DNA from: CAYMLL01 sp964390645
GTDB lineage: Bacteria; Planctomycetota; UBA8108
Direction: 5' to 3'
Assembly (NCBI GenBank): GCA_964390645.1
Contig: CAYMLL010000206.1
Coordinates: forward strand, 1-14,278
DNA: 14,278 nt
Shown here: one piece after another, positions 1 through 8,928 of the stretch
Numbering within the stretch: position 1 is the first letter of the stretch
Layout of the letters: every line of letters starts with the position of its first letter
Position numbers and translations under genes: made by a program
Notes under the pieces: model-generated
Database searches by the model: none
What the model was told of the DNA's origin: nothing
Seen by the model: the letters and a program-made list of their open reading frames with translations, nothing else

Positions 1-103
1 AGCGGTTGGCGTTGAACACGAACGCGAACTGCCATCTCGGATGGCGCTCCTCGTGGGGGTAGCTCATCTCGCGGCCGAGCTGCCAGTTCTTCACGCGCGG
101 CAT
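1..103 (-). CDS. nxrB: Iron-sulfur beta subunit of NXR/NAR-type molybdoenzyme, N-terminal fragment (cut by window edge)
   Basis: Only the first 34 codons are inside the window. They begin MPRVKNWQLGREMSYPHEE and continue into an FVFN segment. This is the hallmark N-terminus of type II DMSO-reductase-family beta subunits (NxrB, NarH, PcrB, SerB, EbdB), which carry four Fe-S clusters and pass electrons between the Mo subunit and the heme gamma subunit. In the family this stretch is followed by a conserved cysteine cluster, which lies outside the window. The start is supported by a GGAGG 7 nt upstream of the ATG. The ATG lies inside the end of the preceding 133-residue gene (13-nt overlap), which implies translational coupling. 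No signal peptide is visible. In the family the beta subunit is co-exported with the Tat-bearing alpha subunit. The symbol rests on the alpha subunit next door; a NarH-type name would be equally defensible. Confidence 0.85.
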   Translation of the reverse strand, partial: MPRVKNWQLGREMSYPHEERHPRWQFAFVFNANR

Positions 104-492
104 GGCGAATCCTCCACGGGCTGAAGCTCTGGCGGCGCAAGCCGCTCGACCTGGACGAGATGTTCGGGTGGCGGGCTGGTCTCGACGACGGCGACTTTCA
201 CGACACCGACGCGAGCGAGGACCTCGGCGATCCGCCGGCGCAGCTCTTCCTTCCCGTAGGAGAGCAGGAGGCCGTGGAAGGCCTGGTAGAACGGGTCCTC
301 CGCCAGCGCGAGGATGCCCCCGACGTCACAGCCCATTCGCGCGTACTCCTCGACGAGCAGGCGCAGCATCAGGTCGGGGTCGCCGGGCACCTCGACTCCG
401 GTCAGGCTCAACGGGTCGTCGAGGAGCATTTCCCGTACCCTGGGGTCGGTCTTCGGCGTCGCGTCGTCGTCGATTGTCGTTCTGTCGTCCAT
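91..492 (-). CDS. Small conserved-looking protein of unknown function between alpha and beta subunits
   Basis: A 133-residue protein that I do not recognise. The start is taken at the ATG at 492 because an AGGGAG lies 6 nt before it, just after the alpha-subunit stop. Longer upstream in-frame Met codons would run into the alpha gene. The N-terminal 25 residues are acidic and polar. Residues 30-100 look folded and largely helical (LMLRLLVEEYARMGCDVGGI, then DPFYQAFHGLL, then ELRRRIAEVLARVGVVKVAVVE), and the tail from 106 is Pro/Glu rich. There is one Cys at 55 and one near the end, so no Fe-S or heme motif, no signal peptide and no membrane segment. It is too short for a TorD/NarJ chaperone (about 200 residues) and shows no such motif. 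Its position, 23 nt after alpha and overlapping beta by 13 nt, suggests a cytoplasmic assembly or maturation role; this is inference only. Confidence 0.75.
   Translation of the reverse strand: MDDRTTIDDDATPKTDPRVREMLLDDPLSLTGVEVPGDPDLMLRLLVEEYARMGCDVGGILALAEDPFYQAFHGLLLSYGKEELRRRIAEVLARVGVVKVAVVETSPPPEHLVQVERLAPPELQPVEDSPCRA
111..115 (-). promoter_or_regulatory. Ribosome binding site of the beta-subunit gene
   Basis: A GGAGG lies 7 nt before the ATG at 103-101. It is inside the last codons of the upstream 133-residue gene, so initiation on the beta subunit probably depends on ribosomes finishing that gene. Confidence 0.7.
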
Positions 493-498
493 CACTTT

Positions 499-504
499 CT
501 CCCT
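499..504 (-). promoter_or_regulatory. Ribosome binding site fixing the start of the 133-residue gene
   Basis: AGGGAG with 6 nt to the ATG at 492-490. It lies in the 23-nt gap after the alpha-subunit TAA and decides the start against the in-frame Met 40 codons upstream. Confidence 0.65.
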
Positions 505-515
505 GTCGATGCGCG

Positions 516-3500
516 TTATCGCCTCGACACCTTCGTGAAGTTCCCGGCGAGGTACGCCTCCTGCTCCGGCGTTCTCTCGCCCGGGCTGAATCCGGAGCAC
601 GCCGGCTTCCACACGCCTTTGCCCCCGACGTCCCCGTCCTCGGCCTTGGTGATCCGCACCAGCGTCTCCTTGGGCACCGTGTTGATCGCGTGGTTGTCGA
701 CGTCGAAGCCGAACGTGAAGGCCATCGCTCCGGTCTTCTTGTGGAACAGCGTGTCGGTCTGGTGCATCGGCATCATCCAGTTGCGCGTGATACTCTGGTG
801 CGATCCGTAGCGATAGCTCGCCTGGTAGCCGGTCTCGGCGGCCAGCGCGCGGCCGTCCTTGCGGGTCTCGTGCGCACGGACGGTGCGCTCCGACGCGATC
901 CAGCCGGTGTGCTTCATGATCGTGAAGTTGTACGGCAGGCCGGGGTTGTACTTGACCCGCACGAGGCAGCGGAAGGCCTTGTGCCGCGGCCCGTCATCCT
1001 CGCGCCAGCCGATGTAGGGACGATCGACCTCGTTCGCATCGACCCAGACGTAGTCGCCGTCGTTCAGGTCCAGGTCCTTCGCGGCGTGCGGGTTCAGCTG
1101 GATCTGCCTGTCGCCGACCCCCGGTGCTCGCTTGTCGACCCGGTGCGGGTCACCGAAGTTGTCGCTCCAGATCCAGTGCCAGTCGACGGTCGACCAGGAC
1201 GAGTGCGTCGAGTGCCGACTCTTCGGCGTACAGCAGAAGAAGCTGTATCCCTGGCGCCAGAGCGGATTGGCCGACGCCTTGACGCTACTCCAAGGCATCT
1301 TGACGTTGCGCACCTGTCGCAGGTCCGGGTCGACGGTATCGAGCGGGATGCCGTAGTCGACCGGACGCACGAACCGGCTCGTCGACACGATGACGTTCGG
1401 CAGGTAGGGCGTCGCCTCGACGGACTCGCGGTGCACGCAGAGGTTCTCGCCGTACTCGATCGCCTCGTCGAGGTCGCAGTAGCCCGAGAGACGACCGCTG
1501 TCCGTATAGAACGGGATCGAGTCGTGCAGCTGCTCCCAGAACGGCACGCGCGGGTAGCTCCGGAACAGCATCAGAGCGGCCCCGGGCTCACCGCCGTACT
1601 CGCCGGCGAGCATCTTGTCGACGTCGTAGGGTCCGTCGGTGCCGCGCGTCGTCGTCGAGTTGTCGAAGACCCGCTGCAGGTAGACCTTCGCTTTCTTCTC
1701 GGTGATGAACTTGAAGCAGTCGGCGAAGCGTCGGTCGCCCGTCGTCTTCGACAGAGCGCGCGCGACGCCCGCGAAGACCTCCGCGTCGTCCACCGTGTCG
1801 TGCACCGGCCGGATCCCGCCCTTCCAGACTTGGAGGAAGGGGTTCGAGCACGAGCCGCCGCACTCGACGTCCTCGTTCTCGACCCAGGAGTTGACCGGCA
1901 GCACGACGTCGGCGTACTCGGCGCTGCCGGTCCACTCGATCTGCTGGTCGACGATCATGTCGACGCGCGGCAGCACGTTGACGATGATGTTGTAGATCCA
2001 CTTCGCCTGATTGAGGAAGTTGGCGTTGTTGTACCAGATCACCTTCGTCGGCGACGGCATGTGCGTCTTGCCGGTGAAGGTCCTCTCGCCGCCACGCGGC
2101 AGCTTCACGGTCAGCGTGCGCTCGCCGCAGGCCCAGTACGACGGATCCTCGACGTCGCTCGTGTGGCGCAGGTTCGCCTTGCCGATACGGGCTTTCTCGT
2201 CGAGGACGGGGTTGAACGGGTCCTCGTGCGTGTAGCTACCGACGCCCGGGCCGCTCCAGGACGACGCCTGGAACAGCGCGCCCTTGTAGTTTCCGGCCCA
2301 GGTACAGCTCCCCGCTCCGTGCTTGCCGATGTTGCCGGTGAGCATCAGCGGCAGGTAGGTCGCACGGTTGTGGAGCGTCGCGTGGAAGTAGTGGTTGACG
2401 CCCTCGCCGATGTGGATCGCGACAGGGCCCCCGGCCTCGGTCGTGTTCCAGATGTCCGCGGCGAGGCGCTCGACGAGGTGGGCGGGCGCGCCGGAGATCT
2501 CCTCGACGGTCTTGACGTCGTAGTCCGCGAGGTGGCGGCGGTACATCTCGAAGACCGTCATCACCTCGGCGGACTTGCCGTCGGCGAGCTTCACTGTGTG
2601 AGTACCCTCGAGCGCGGCCCTGACAGTCATCTTCTCGCCGACCTCGTCGCGGCTGATAAACGCGACCTTGCCGCCGTCCTCGTCCCAGACGCAGAAGTCG
2701 CCAATGCGCTCGCGCTGCTCGTCGGTCAAGCCTTGGACACGGTACGAGGCGCCGCCGCGGATGTCCTTCGTCCGGTAGGCCGCGTCGACGTCCTGCGGCC
2801 GCAGTCGCCGGAGGTTGTCCGTGCGCACGAGCAGCGGGAAGTCGGTGAAGCGGCGGCAGAAGCCCTCCTTGTACCAGCCGCGGTCGATGAGGATCTTCGT
2901 GACGCCGAGGAGCACGGCGGTATCGGAGAGGCCGGGCCGCACCGAGATCCAGTAGTCCGCCTTAGTGCCGGGGCAGTTGTACTCCGGAGCGATGTCGACG
3001 AGCTTGCCGCCGCGCTCCATCACCTCGTTGAGCCAGTGCGACTCGGGCATCTTGTTCTCGATCAGGTTCTTGCCGATCTGGATGACCAGCTTCGAGAACC
3101 GCATGTCGTTGAAGTCCATGTCCGACGTCTGCAGCCCGTGGACGAAGGGATGTCCCGGAGCCTGATCGCCCCGCCACGTGTACTCGTTCCAGTCACGTGC
3201 TCCCCGCGCCTTTTCCGGGGGCACACCGCGCACGTGGTGGTCGAGGAGCCCGAGCGTGTTCGCGAGGCGGTAGATGCCGAACTTCCCGATGACCCCGTGA
3301 AGCGGCAGGTTCGAGCCGATCTTGATCGTGCGCGTGCCCGCGCCCTCGACCTTCTCGATCATTCGCTCCTCGTAGCCGTCCTTGCGCAGGCGCGCGACGC
3401 CGTCCTCGCCGCTGTAGGTGCGCGCGACGGCCTCGAGTCCCCGGGCGACGTAGCCGGAGACCTCCTCCCAGCTCATGCGCACGAACGAGTCGTTTCCGCG

Positions 3501-3989
3501 ATCGTCGAACTTGAACTGCGTGCGCAGCTCCGGCTTGTCGGAGAGCGACGGGAAGCCGGCGTCCGCCCACTCCTTCCAGCCCTTCCTCAGAACCGGGCCC
3601 TTGGCGCGGTACGGCCCGTAGACACGCCGCTGCATCGTGAAGCCCTTGGGACATCCCCGCGGATTCCACGCCTTGGTCGCGCGGTTGCCGTAGAGGTCGC
3701 CGCAGCGGTCGTGGTCGTAGTTCTGCTCGCTGCGGATCATGACTCCGTTGCGCACGAACGCACGCAGGCGGCACATGTGCGTGTCGTTCGGCGCGCAGAT
3801 CCACGTGAACGTGTCGTCGTAGCGGTACTGGTCGAGGTAGACCTTCTCCCAGTCGCGTGCGGGATACGCGCCGAGAGGGTTCTCGACGCTCACAGGATCG
3901 AAGGCCCAGCCGCTCGGGCCCGACGCGAGGAACGCGCCGCCGCCCGCGGCGAGGCAGGTCTTCAGGAAACGCCGTCTCGAAACCGCCAT
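516..3989 (-). CDS. nxrA: Catalytic molybdopterin alpha subunit, periplasmic nitrite oxidoreductase / nitrate reductase type
   Basis: This 1157-residue protein is the Mo-bisMGD subunit of a type II DMSO-reductase-family enzyme. It opens with a Tat signal (SRRRFLKT, hydrophobic to about residue 29), so the active site is periplasmic. The FS0 cluster motif is C65-x3-D69-x3-C73-x39-C113, with Asp in place of the second Cys or His-type ligand. The segment HGLQTSDMDFND has D290 at the place of the Mo-coordinating Asp of NarG-type enzymes. The molybdopterin oxidoreductase core spans about 60-900 and the dinucleotide-binding C-terminal domain about 930-1110. The length fits NxrA (about 1150) and not chlorate, selenate, perchlorate or ethylbenzene enzymes (about 910-980) or membrane NarG (about 1240, no cleaved signal). 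The start has GGGAGG 11 nt upstream. Partners flank it on both sides. The direction of the reaction (nitrite oxidation, nitrate reduction or another oxyanion) cannot be told from sequence. The large family assignment is secure; the NXR subclade is likely but from memory of motifs. Confidence 0.85.
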   Translation of the reverse strand: MAVSRRRFLKTCLAAGGGAFLASGPSGWAFDPVSVENPLGAYPARDWEKVYLDQYRYDDTFTWICAPNDTHMCRLRAFVRNGVMIRSEQNYDHDRCGDLYGNRATKAWNPRGCPKGFTMQRRVYGPYRAKGPVLRKGWKEWADAGFPSLSDKPELRTQFKFDDRGNDSFVRMSWEEVSGYVARGLEAVARTYSGEDGVARLRKDGYEERMIEKVEGAGTRTIKIGSNLPLHGVIGKFGIYRLANTLGLLDHHVRGVPPEKARGARDWNEYTWRGDQAPGHPFVHGLQTSDMDFNDMRFSKLVIQIGKNLIENKMPESHWLNEVMERGGKLVDIAPEYNCPGTKADYWISVRPGLSDTAVLLGVTKILIDRGWYKEGFCRRFTDFPLLVRTDNLRRLRPQDVDAAYRTKDIRGGASYRVQGLTDEQRERIGDFCVWDEDGGKVAFISRDEVGEKMTVRAALEGTHTVKLADGKSAEVMTVFEMYRRHLADYDVKTVEEISGAPAHLVERLAADIWNTTEAGGPVAIHIGEGVNHYFHATLHNRATYLPLMLTGNIGKHGAGSCTWAGNYKGALFQASSWSGPGVGSYTHEDPFNPVLDEKARIGKANLRHTSDVEDPSYWACGERTLTVKLPRGGERTFTGKTHMPSPTKVIWYNNANFLNQAKWIYNIIVNVLPRVDMIVDQQIEWTGSAEYADVVLPVNSWVENEDVECGGSCSNPFLQVWKGGIRPVHDTVDDAEVFAGVARALSKTTGDRRFADCFKFITEKKAKVYLQRVFDNSTTTRGTDGPYDVDKMLAGEYGGEPGAALMLFRSYPRVPFWEQLHDSIPFYTDSGRLSGYCDLDEAIEYGENLCVHRESVEATPYLPNVIVSTSRFVRPVDYGIPLDTVDPDLRQVRNVKMPWSSVKASANPLWRQGYSFFCCTPKSRHSTHSSWSTVDWHWIWSDNFGDPHRVDKRAPGVGDRQIQLNPHAAKDLDLNDGDYVWVDANEVDRPYIGWREDDGPRHKAFRCLVRVKYNPGLPYNFTIMKHTGWIASERTVRAHETRKDGRALAAETGYQASYRYGSHQSITRNWMMPMHQTDTLFHKKTGAMAFTFGFDVDNHAINTVPKETLVRITKAEDGDVGGKGVWKPACSGFSPGERTPEQEAYLAGNFTKVSRR

Positions 3990-4012
3990 GTCTCGTCTTT
4001 CCTCCCTCACGC

Positions 4013-5785
4013 CTAGTTCTCGATCCGGAGGGCGTGCCAGATGCTGACGGACTTCTGTCCGTCGCGGTCGCCCGCCGCACCGTCCCAGATGCCGAACGCG
4101 ACGCTGAGCTCGCCGCCCGGGGCCAGGACGACGTCCTCGCCGCCGACCGAGAGCGGACGCAGGATCACCAGCTCCCACTTGCCCCGGTCCCAACGCGACT
4201 TCCCGGCGACCTTCTGAAGAGCCGGTGCGCGGCTCGTCAGCGTGCCGAAGCCGCTCGACGCGAGGTTCTCGACCGCCGTCGGGCGCTTCGGATCCGCCGC
4301 CGGATTCCCGACGCCGAACGCGGTCAAGAACTCGGGCACGACCGTTGCGATCGGGTAGTCCTTCACCGTCACCTGCTCGCCGTAGCGAGGCGGATTCGCC
4401 GACGGGTAGTGGTCGACGGCGGCCAACGGGTAGACGCTCTCGACGTCCTCGTGCCCGTTGAGGTCGGACTCCCAGTGCGCTTTCCAGTGCCAGATCGAGA
4501 CCTGCCCCTCCTTGTCGCCCATCGCGAAGAGCGGCGGGTCGCTCGAGCTCGAGAGCTGGATCGCCGCGCTGTCGGAGAAGCCGCGAGTGCGCAGCGCGAG
4601 GCGGTCCTCCGTCGGATCGACCCACTCGAGGTGAAAGGCGATGTTCTCGCCGTCGTGGAGCGCCCGAACGAGCACCCCCTCGACGCGCTCGTCGCGCCAC
4701 CAGAGCGGCATCAACGCAACGTACATCGCGGGGGCGTCCGTCCACGCCGCGCTCTCGAGGTCATCCGTCAAGGCCGTGGAGCTACGGAGCACGCGGATCC
4801 TCCGCTTACGCTGCGACACGCGCTCCTGCGCCGCCGAGGGAACGAGCGAGCGGACGTGGTGGACGATCGACCACAGGTCTTCCGGCGAGTCCGCGAAGAT
4901 GTTGTTGTAGGACGGCATCGGCGTCCCCGGCATCCCGGCGAGGATCCGATACGCGATTTGCTCGCCATCGGCGGAGCCCTTGAAGATCCCGAGCGTGAAG
5001 TCCCGGGCGAAGATCGGCCGGCCGTCGTTGTCCTTGAGGTCCCGTCGCGTCCGCCCGCGGCCGTCGTCGTCGTGGCAGGGCGCGCAGTTCTGGATATAGA
5101 GGACTCGCCCGCGGGCCAAACGCTCAAGGGTAGGCCCCAGCTTCGCCGGCACCGCCACCGCGTCACCCGGAGTCAGGATCTCGTCGGCGATCTCCTCAGC
5201 CTCCGCCCTCGCCTCCACGAGCTCCGCCTTCTCCACGTCGCGGAGCTCGTCCGCGATGAACCCTGCCCGCGTCAGGCGACGGACCTCGCTGACCAGTGCC
5301 CAGCGGTCGTCCGGTGTCAAGTGCTCCCACGGGGGCATCGCCGACCCAGGCATGCCGCGTGAGACGGTGCGGTAGAGATCGGCGTCGCTCGGCTGGCTGT
5401 TCGCTGTCGAGACGAGCCGATAGCCGCCACGACCAAAGTCGCGCGGCTTCGGGAAAAGAAGGTAGGCCGCCCGGCCGTCGCCCCGACCCGTCGTGCCGTG
5501 GCAGGTGGAGCAGTGCTTCGCGTAGAGCGTCTTTCCGCGAGCCTCGAGAGCTGGCACGGTCACCGGCTTCTCCGGGATCGAGAACACTTCGTCGCCGTGG
5601 CCGGGCTCACCGTCACGCGGTACGGACTCCGCTGCCTTCGAGGCGGCCGTCGTCTTGCCCGACGGCTCCTCGGACGTCGAGCTCGGATCCGATCGGTGGC
5701 AAGAGCCAGAAAGGCAGGCCACGAGGAGCGAGAGGACTCCGGAGAGGAGCGGAGATCGCCGGACGATCTGAGCGCAGGTGAACAT
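4013..5785 (-). CDS. NxrC-like gamma subunit: di-heme cytochrome c fused to ethylbenzene-dehydrogenase-type heme-b domain, putative lipoprotein
   Basis: A 590-residue secreted electron-transfer subunit. The start at 5785 gives a classic signal: a short RR n-region, then LLSGVLSLLVAC with a lipobox cysteine at 24, followed by a Ser/Thr/Glu/Gly linker to about 70. The upstream in-frame Met at 5905 would bury the signal, and no strong ribosome site is seen for either. The first cytochrome c domain has C92-S-T-C-H96 with candidate Met ligand in GMPGSAMPPW (145/150). The second has C234-A-P-C-H238 with GMPGTPMPSY (285/290). Residues about 330-590 match the EB_dh heme-binding gamma-subunit fold, including IWHWKAHW (K435, a possible heme-b Lys ligand) and a terminal FGIWDGA...SVSIWHALRI. 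It is first in the operon, 23 nt before the alpha gene. The likely role is to carry electrons between the alpha/beta pair and the respiratory chain. c-heme-bearing NxrC proteins are known; this exact two-c-plus-b arrangement should be compared with them. Confidence 0.85.
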   Translation of the reverse strand: MFTCAQIVRRSPLLSGVLSLLVACLSGSCHRSDPSSTSEEPSGKTTAASKAAESVPRDGEPGHGDEVFSIPEKPVTVPALEARGKTLYAKHCSTCHGTTGRGDGRAAYLLFPKPRDFGRGGYRLVSTANSQPSDADLYRTVSRGMPGSAMPPWEHLTPDDRWALVSEVRRLTRAGFIADELRDVEKAELVEARAEAEEIADEILTPGDAVAVPAKLGPTLERLARGRVLYIQNCAPCHDDDGRGRTRRDLKDNDGRPIFARDFTLGIFKGSADGEQIAYRILAGMPGTPMPSYNNIFADSPEDLWSIVHHVRSLVPSAAQERVSQRKRRIRVLRSSTALTDDLESAAWTDAPAMYVALMPLWWRDERVEGVLVRALHDGENIAFHLEWVDPTEDRLALRTRGFSDSAAIQLSSSSDPPLFAMGDKEGQVSIWHWKAHWESDLNGHEDVESVYPLAAVDHYPSANPPRYGEQVTVKDYPIATVVPEFLTAFGVGNPAADPKRPTAVENLASSGFGTLTSRAPALQKVAGKSRWDRGKWELVILRPLSVGGEDVVLAPGGELSVAFGIWDGAAGDRDGQKSVSIWHALRIEN

Positions 5786-5868
5786 CGTTGCGTACCGCGT
5801 TGAGGGGCAAGTAGACGTTGGCCGGACGACGTGTATGCACTTCTTACCCCGACGCCCGCTCTGGATTC

Positions 5869-5884
5869 CGTGACCCTGGTCACG
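5869..5884. promoter_or_regulatory. CRP/FNR-type dyad upstream of the molybdoenzyme operon
   Basis: CGTGACCCTGGTCACG is a palindrome with the TGA-N6-TCA core of CRP/FNR-family sites. Its centre is about 91 bp upstream of the gamma-subunit start. A TAAGAA hexamer (5846-5841, minus strand) falls where a -10 box would be if the site were centred at about -41.5, the class II activation geometry. Operator identity and the -10 are inferred; the dyad itself is seen. Confidence 0.5.
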
Positions 5885-6109
5885 CGACGATACCGCGCCG
5901 AACACGAGGAAGGGCGCCTTGGCTCCCGATCGCCTCCACCGCTTCGCGACGGAAGGTAGCTTCCGACAAGCTCCGCGTGAAGATTATCCGTCGGCCACCT
6001 GCGAATCATGCAAACCCGTGGCCAAATGCACCACGGCGACGACCCCGCCCCAGGTCGCGGTCTTTGTCGCCGCGACACGGTCGTAACTGCGCGACGAAAC
6101 TCCCATCAA

Positions 6110-6127
6110 CGCGGAAAATTCTCCGCG
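6110..6127. repeat. 18-bp near-perfect palindrome in the intergenic region
   Basis: CGCGGAAAATTCTCCGCG pairs with itself except for one mismatched position pair. The AT core between GC arms could be an operator or a short hairpin. There is no T-tract to call it a terminator. Function unknown. Confidence 0.35.
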
Positions 6128-6265
6128 CGTGCGAGCCCCCACGGATCGACGGAACGCCCCGGCGGCCGCTCGCTCTCCGACGCTGACGGACCCCTGAGCC
6201 CATTCTACAACGTCAGAGGAAGACGGAGGCGTTCCGGATGCGGCGCGGCTCGCCGAAGACGAGCA

Positions 6266-7315
6266 TCAAGCCCTCGGACGAGTCGAGAGCGTCTCGAGAT
6301 TCGGCGGCGGCCTCTCCCACGCACGTCGCCGGGCTCTGGATCTCACGAGCAGCCAGGTGAACGCCGTCACCGTCAGCGCGCACAAGGCCGTCGCCGACCA
6401 GGTCGGCAGCCACGGCGAGACGTCGACAATCATCGCGACGTCGGGGTCGGCCGATGCCGAAGACCGGCGGCAGACGGAACCAGTAGTACGTGACGACCGC
6501 CCCCGCCAAGAACGAGCTCGAGATCAGGACTTCCAACGCCGGCCTCGCCCATCGTGGCGCGAGGTAGAGAACGAGAGTCGAGGTTCCCGCGCCACAGGGG
6601 ATCGCGTACACCCCGCTCAGGTGCCGGAGGCCCTTCCAACCGTCGTAAGTCGGCACTTTGTGCCAGCCCCGGACAAAGCCGGGGAAGCACCCCGTCATCG
6701 TGATACCAACGACGCGACCGAGCTTCGTGTTGACGACCGTCCTCGCTGTCAGGATCGCGGTGGACTCGGAGCACGGAGCGACGCAGCGCGAGCACGTCGA
6801 ACAGTGCGCGTTCGGCGCCGACATCAAGGGTCATGAGCCGTAGAACAGCTCGACCGGGTGGACAGCACAGAGGCTTGAGCACCAGCCGCTCTTGCGAGCG
6901 AAGACCGTCCCATCCCGATCGCCGGCAGGCCGACGACAGCGAGGACGGCCGCGAGGATCGGCCCGTTCGTGTCGAGCAGTGCCTTGCGCAGCGGCACGAT
7001 CACCACGAGCAGCACGAACCCCGCGAGAAAGAGTCGAGCTCTCCAGAGCGGCGACAGCGCCTTGCCCCGGAAGAGTCCCAGACGATCCGGCACGAGAGAC
7101 ATGGAGCCGAGCGGACAGACGTTGCTCCAGACCCCGGGCGCGACGACCAGCAGCGCGGGCGCGAGCGGAATCAGCACGCTCCAGAGCAGGTGCAGCCCGA
7201 GCTCCGGCGCGAAGATCAGGGCGCCCCAAGTGAAGGTTCCGAATGCCCAGGCGAGCACCTGAAGGGCGCTCCAAATCGCCGACTTGCGCGTCGGAATCGA
7301 CGTGACCGTTTCCAT
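6266..7315 (-). pseudogene. Broken NapH/NosR-like membrane polyferredoxin (two frame changes and an in-frame TGA)
   Basis: Read across three frames this gives one coherent membrane iron-sulfur protein of about 349 residues. The start METVTSIPTRK at 7315 has GGAG 7 nt upstream. Helices follow (WSALQVLAWAFGTFTWGALI, LLWSVLIPLAPALLVV, with NVCPLGSMS, then LFLAGFVLLVVIV and ILAAVLAVVGLPAIGMG). At about 6910 the frame shifts by one lost base (GGGATGGGACGG), continuing as TVFARKSGWCSSLCAVHPVELFYGS. A TGA at 6831-6833 interrupts it. The same frame continues with NAHCSTCSRCVAPC, a C-x2-C-x2-C-x3-C 4Fe-4S motif, and more helices to YYWFRLPPVFGIG. At about 6448 one extra base shifts it to DPDVAMIVDVSPWLPTWSAT, a last helix and LLVRSRARRR, ending in TGA at 6266. 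NapH/NosR-type proteins move electrons between quinol and periplasmic redox enzymes. Three lesions favour a true pseudogene, though assembly errors could account for the indels. Confidence 0.75.
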
Positions 7316-7381
7316 CGGGACGCTCCGTTCCAGCCGACAGCTCCTGTTGGCTCCATCGGACACGGTGCGAAACGCGGTCTC

Positions 7382-7397
7382 CGTAACCTGTGTCACA
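7382..7397. promoter_or_regulatory. CRP/FNR-type dyad upstream of the polyferredoxin gene
   Basis: On the minus strand this reads TGTGA-CACAGG-TTACG, one half-site exact and the other with one mismatch to the TGTGA-N6-TCACA consensus. Its centre is about 74 bp upstream of the start at 7315, in the 142-bp gap after the DUF1501 stop. No convincing -10 was found. Confidence 0.4.
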
Positions 7398-7457
7398 AAG
7401 ACCGACGCGTGGCCGGCCGTGAACCGCGCGCGTACGCACAGGACGACGACACCATCG

Positions 7458-8921
<1,464 letters not shown>

Positions 8922-8928
8922 CGTCGAC

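Larger units (their letters stand above)
5786..6265. other. 480-bp region without a convincing gene
   Basis: This stretch separates the start of the molybdoenzyme operon from the 3' end of the broken polyferredoxin gene. It should contain the operon promoter on the minus strand; the dyad at 5869-5884 is the best candidate element. Open frames here (for example 6006-6203 minus, 5818-6186 plus) translate into Arg/Pro/Gly-rich strings with no family resemblance and are probably chance. An 18-bp near-perfect palindrome lies at 6110-6127. I see no tRNA, clear terminator with a T-tract, or repeat array. Confidence 0.6.

Noticed and set aside
91..612. Longer 173-codon form of the small gene
   Set aside because: It would overlap the alpha-subunit 3' end by about 100 nt, while the ATG at 492 has a well-placed AGGGAG.
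102..4016. A 1304-codon open frame on the plus strand, and similar very long plus-strand frames at 3857-5362 and 8887-11907
   Set aside because: They are antisense to well-supported genes, are rich in Arg/Val/Asp/Leu from GC-biased third positions, and show no family motif.
5785..5905. Gamma-subunit start 40 codons further upstream
   Set aside because: It would put the lipoprotein-type signal in the middle of the chain and run over the CRP/FNR-like dyad.
6006..6203. A 65-codon minus-strand frame after the polyferredoxin gene
   Set aside because: Arg/Gly-rich with no recognisable fold, no ribosome site and no link to neighbours.
6831..6833. TGA in the polyferredoxin frame as selenocysteine or a reassigned codon
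   Set aside because: TGA ends intact genes here (the 133-residue gene and DUF1501), the position is not a cysteine site in the motif, and the same gene has two indels. Simple decay or error is more likely.
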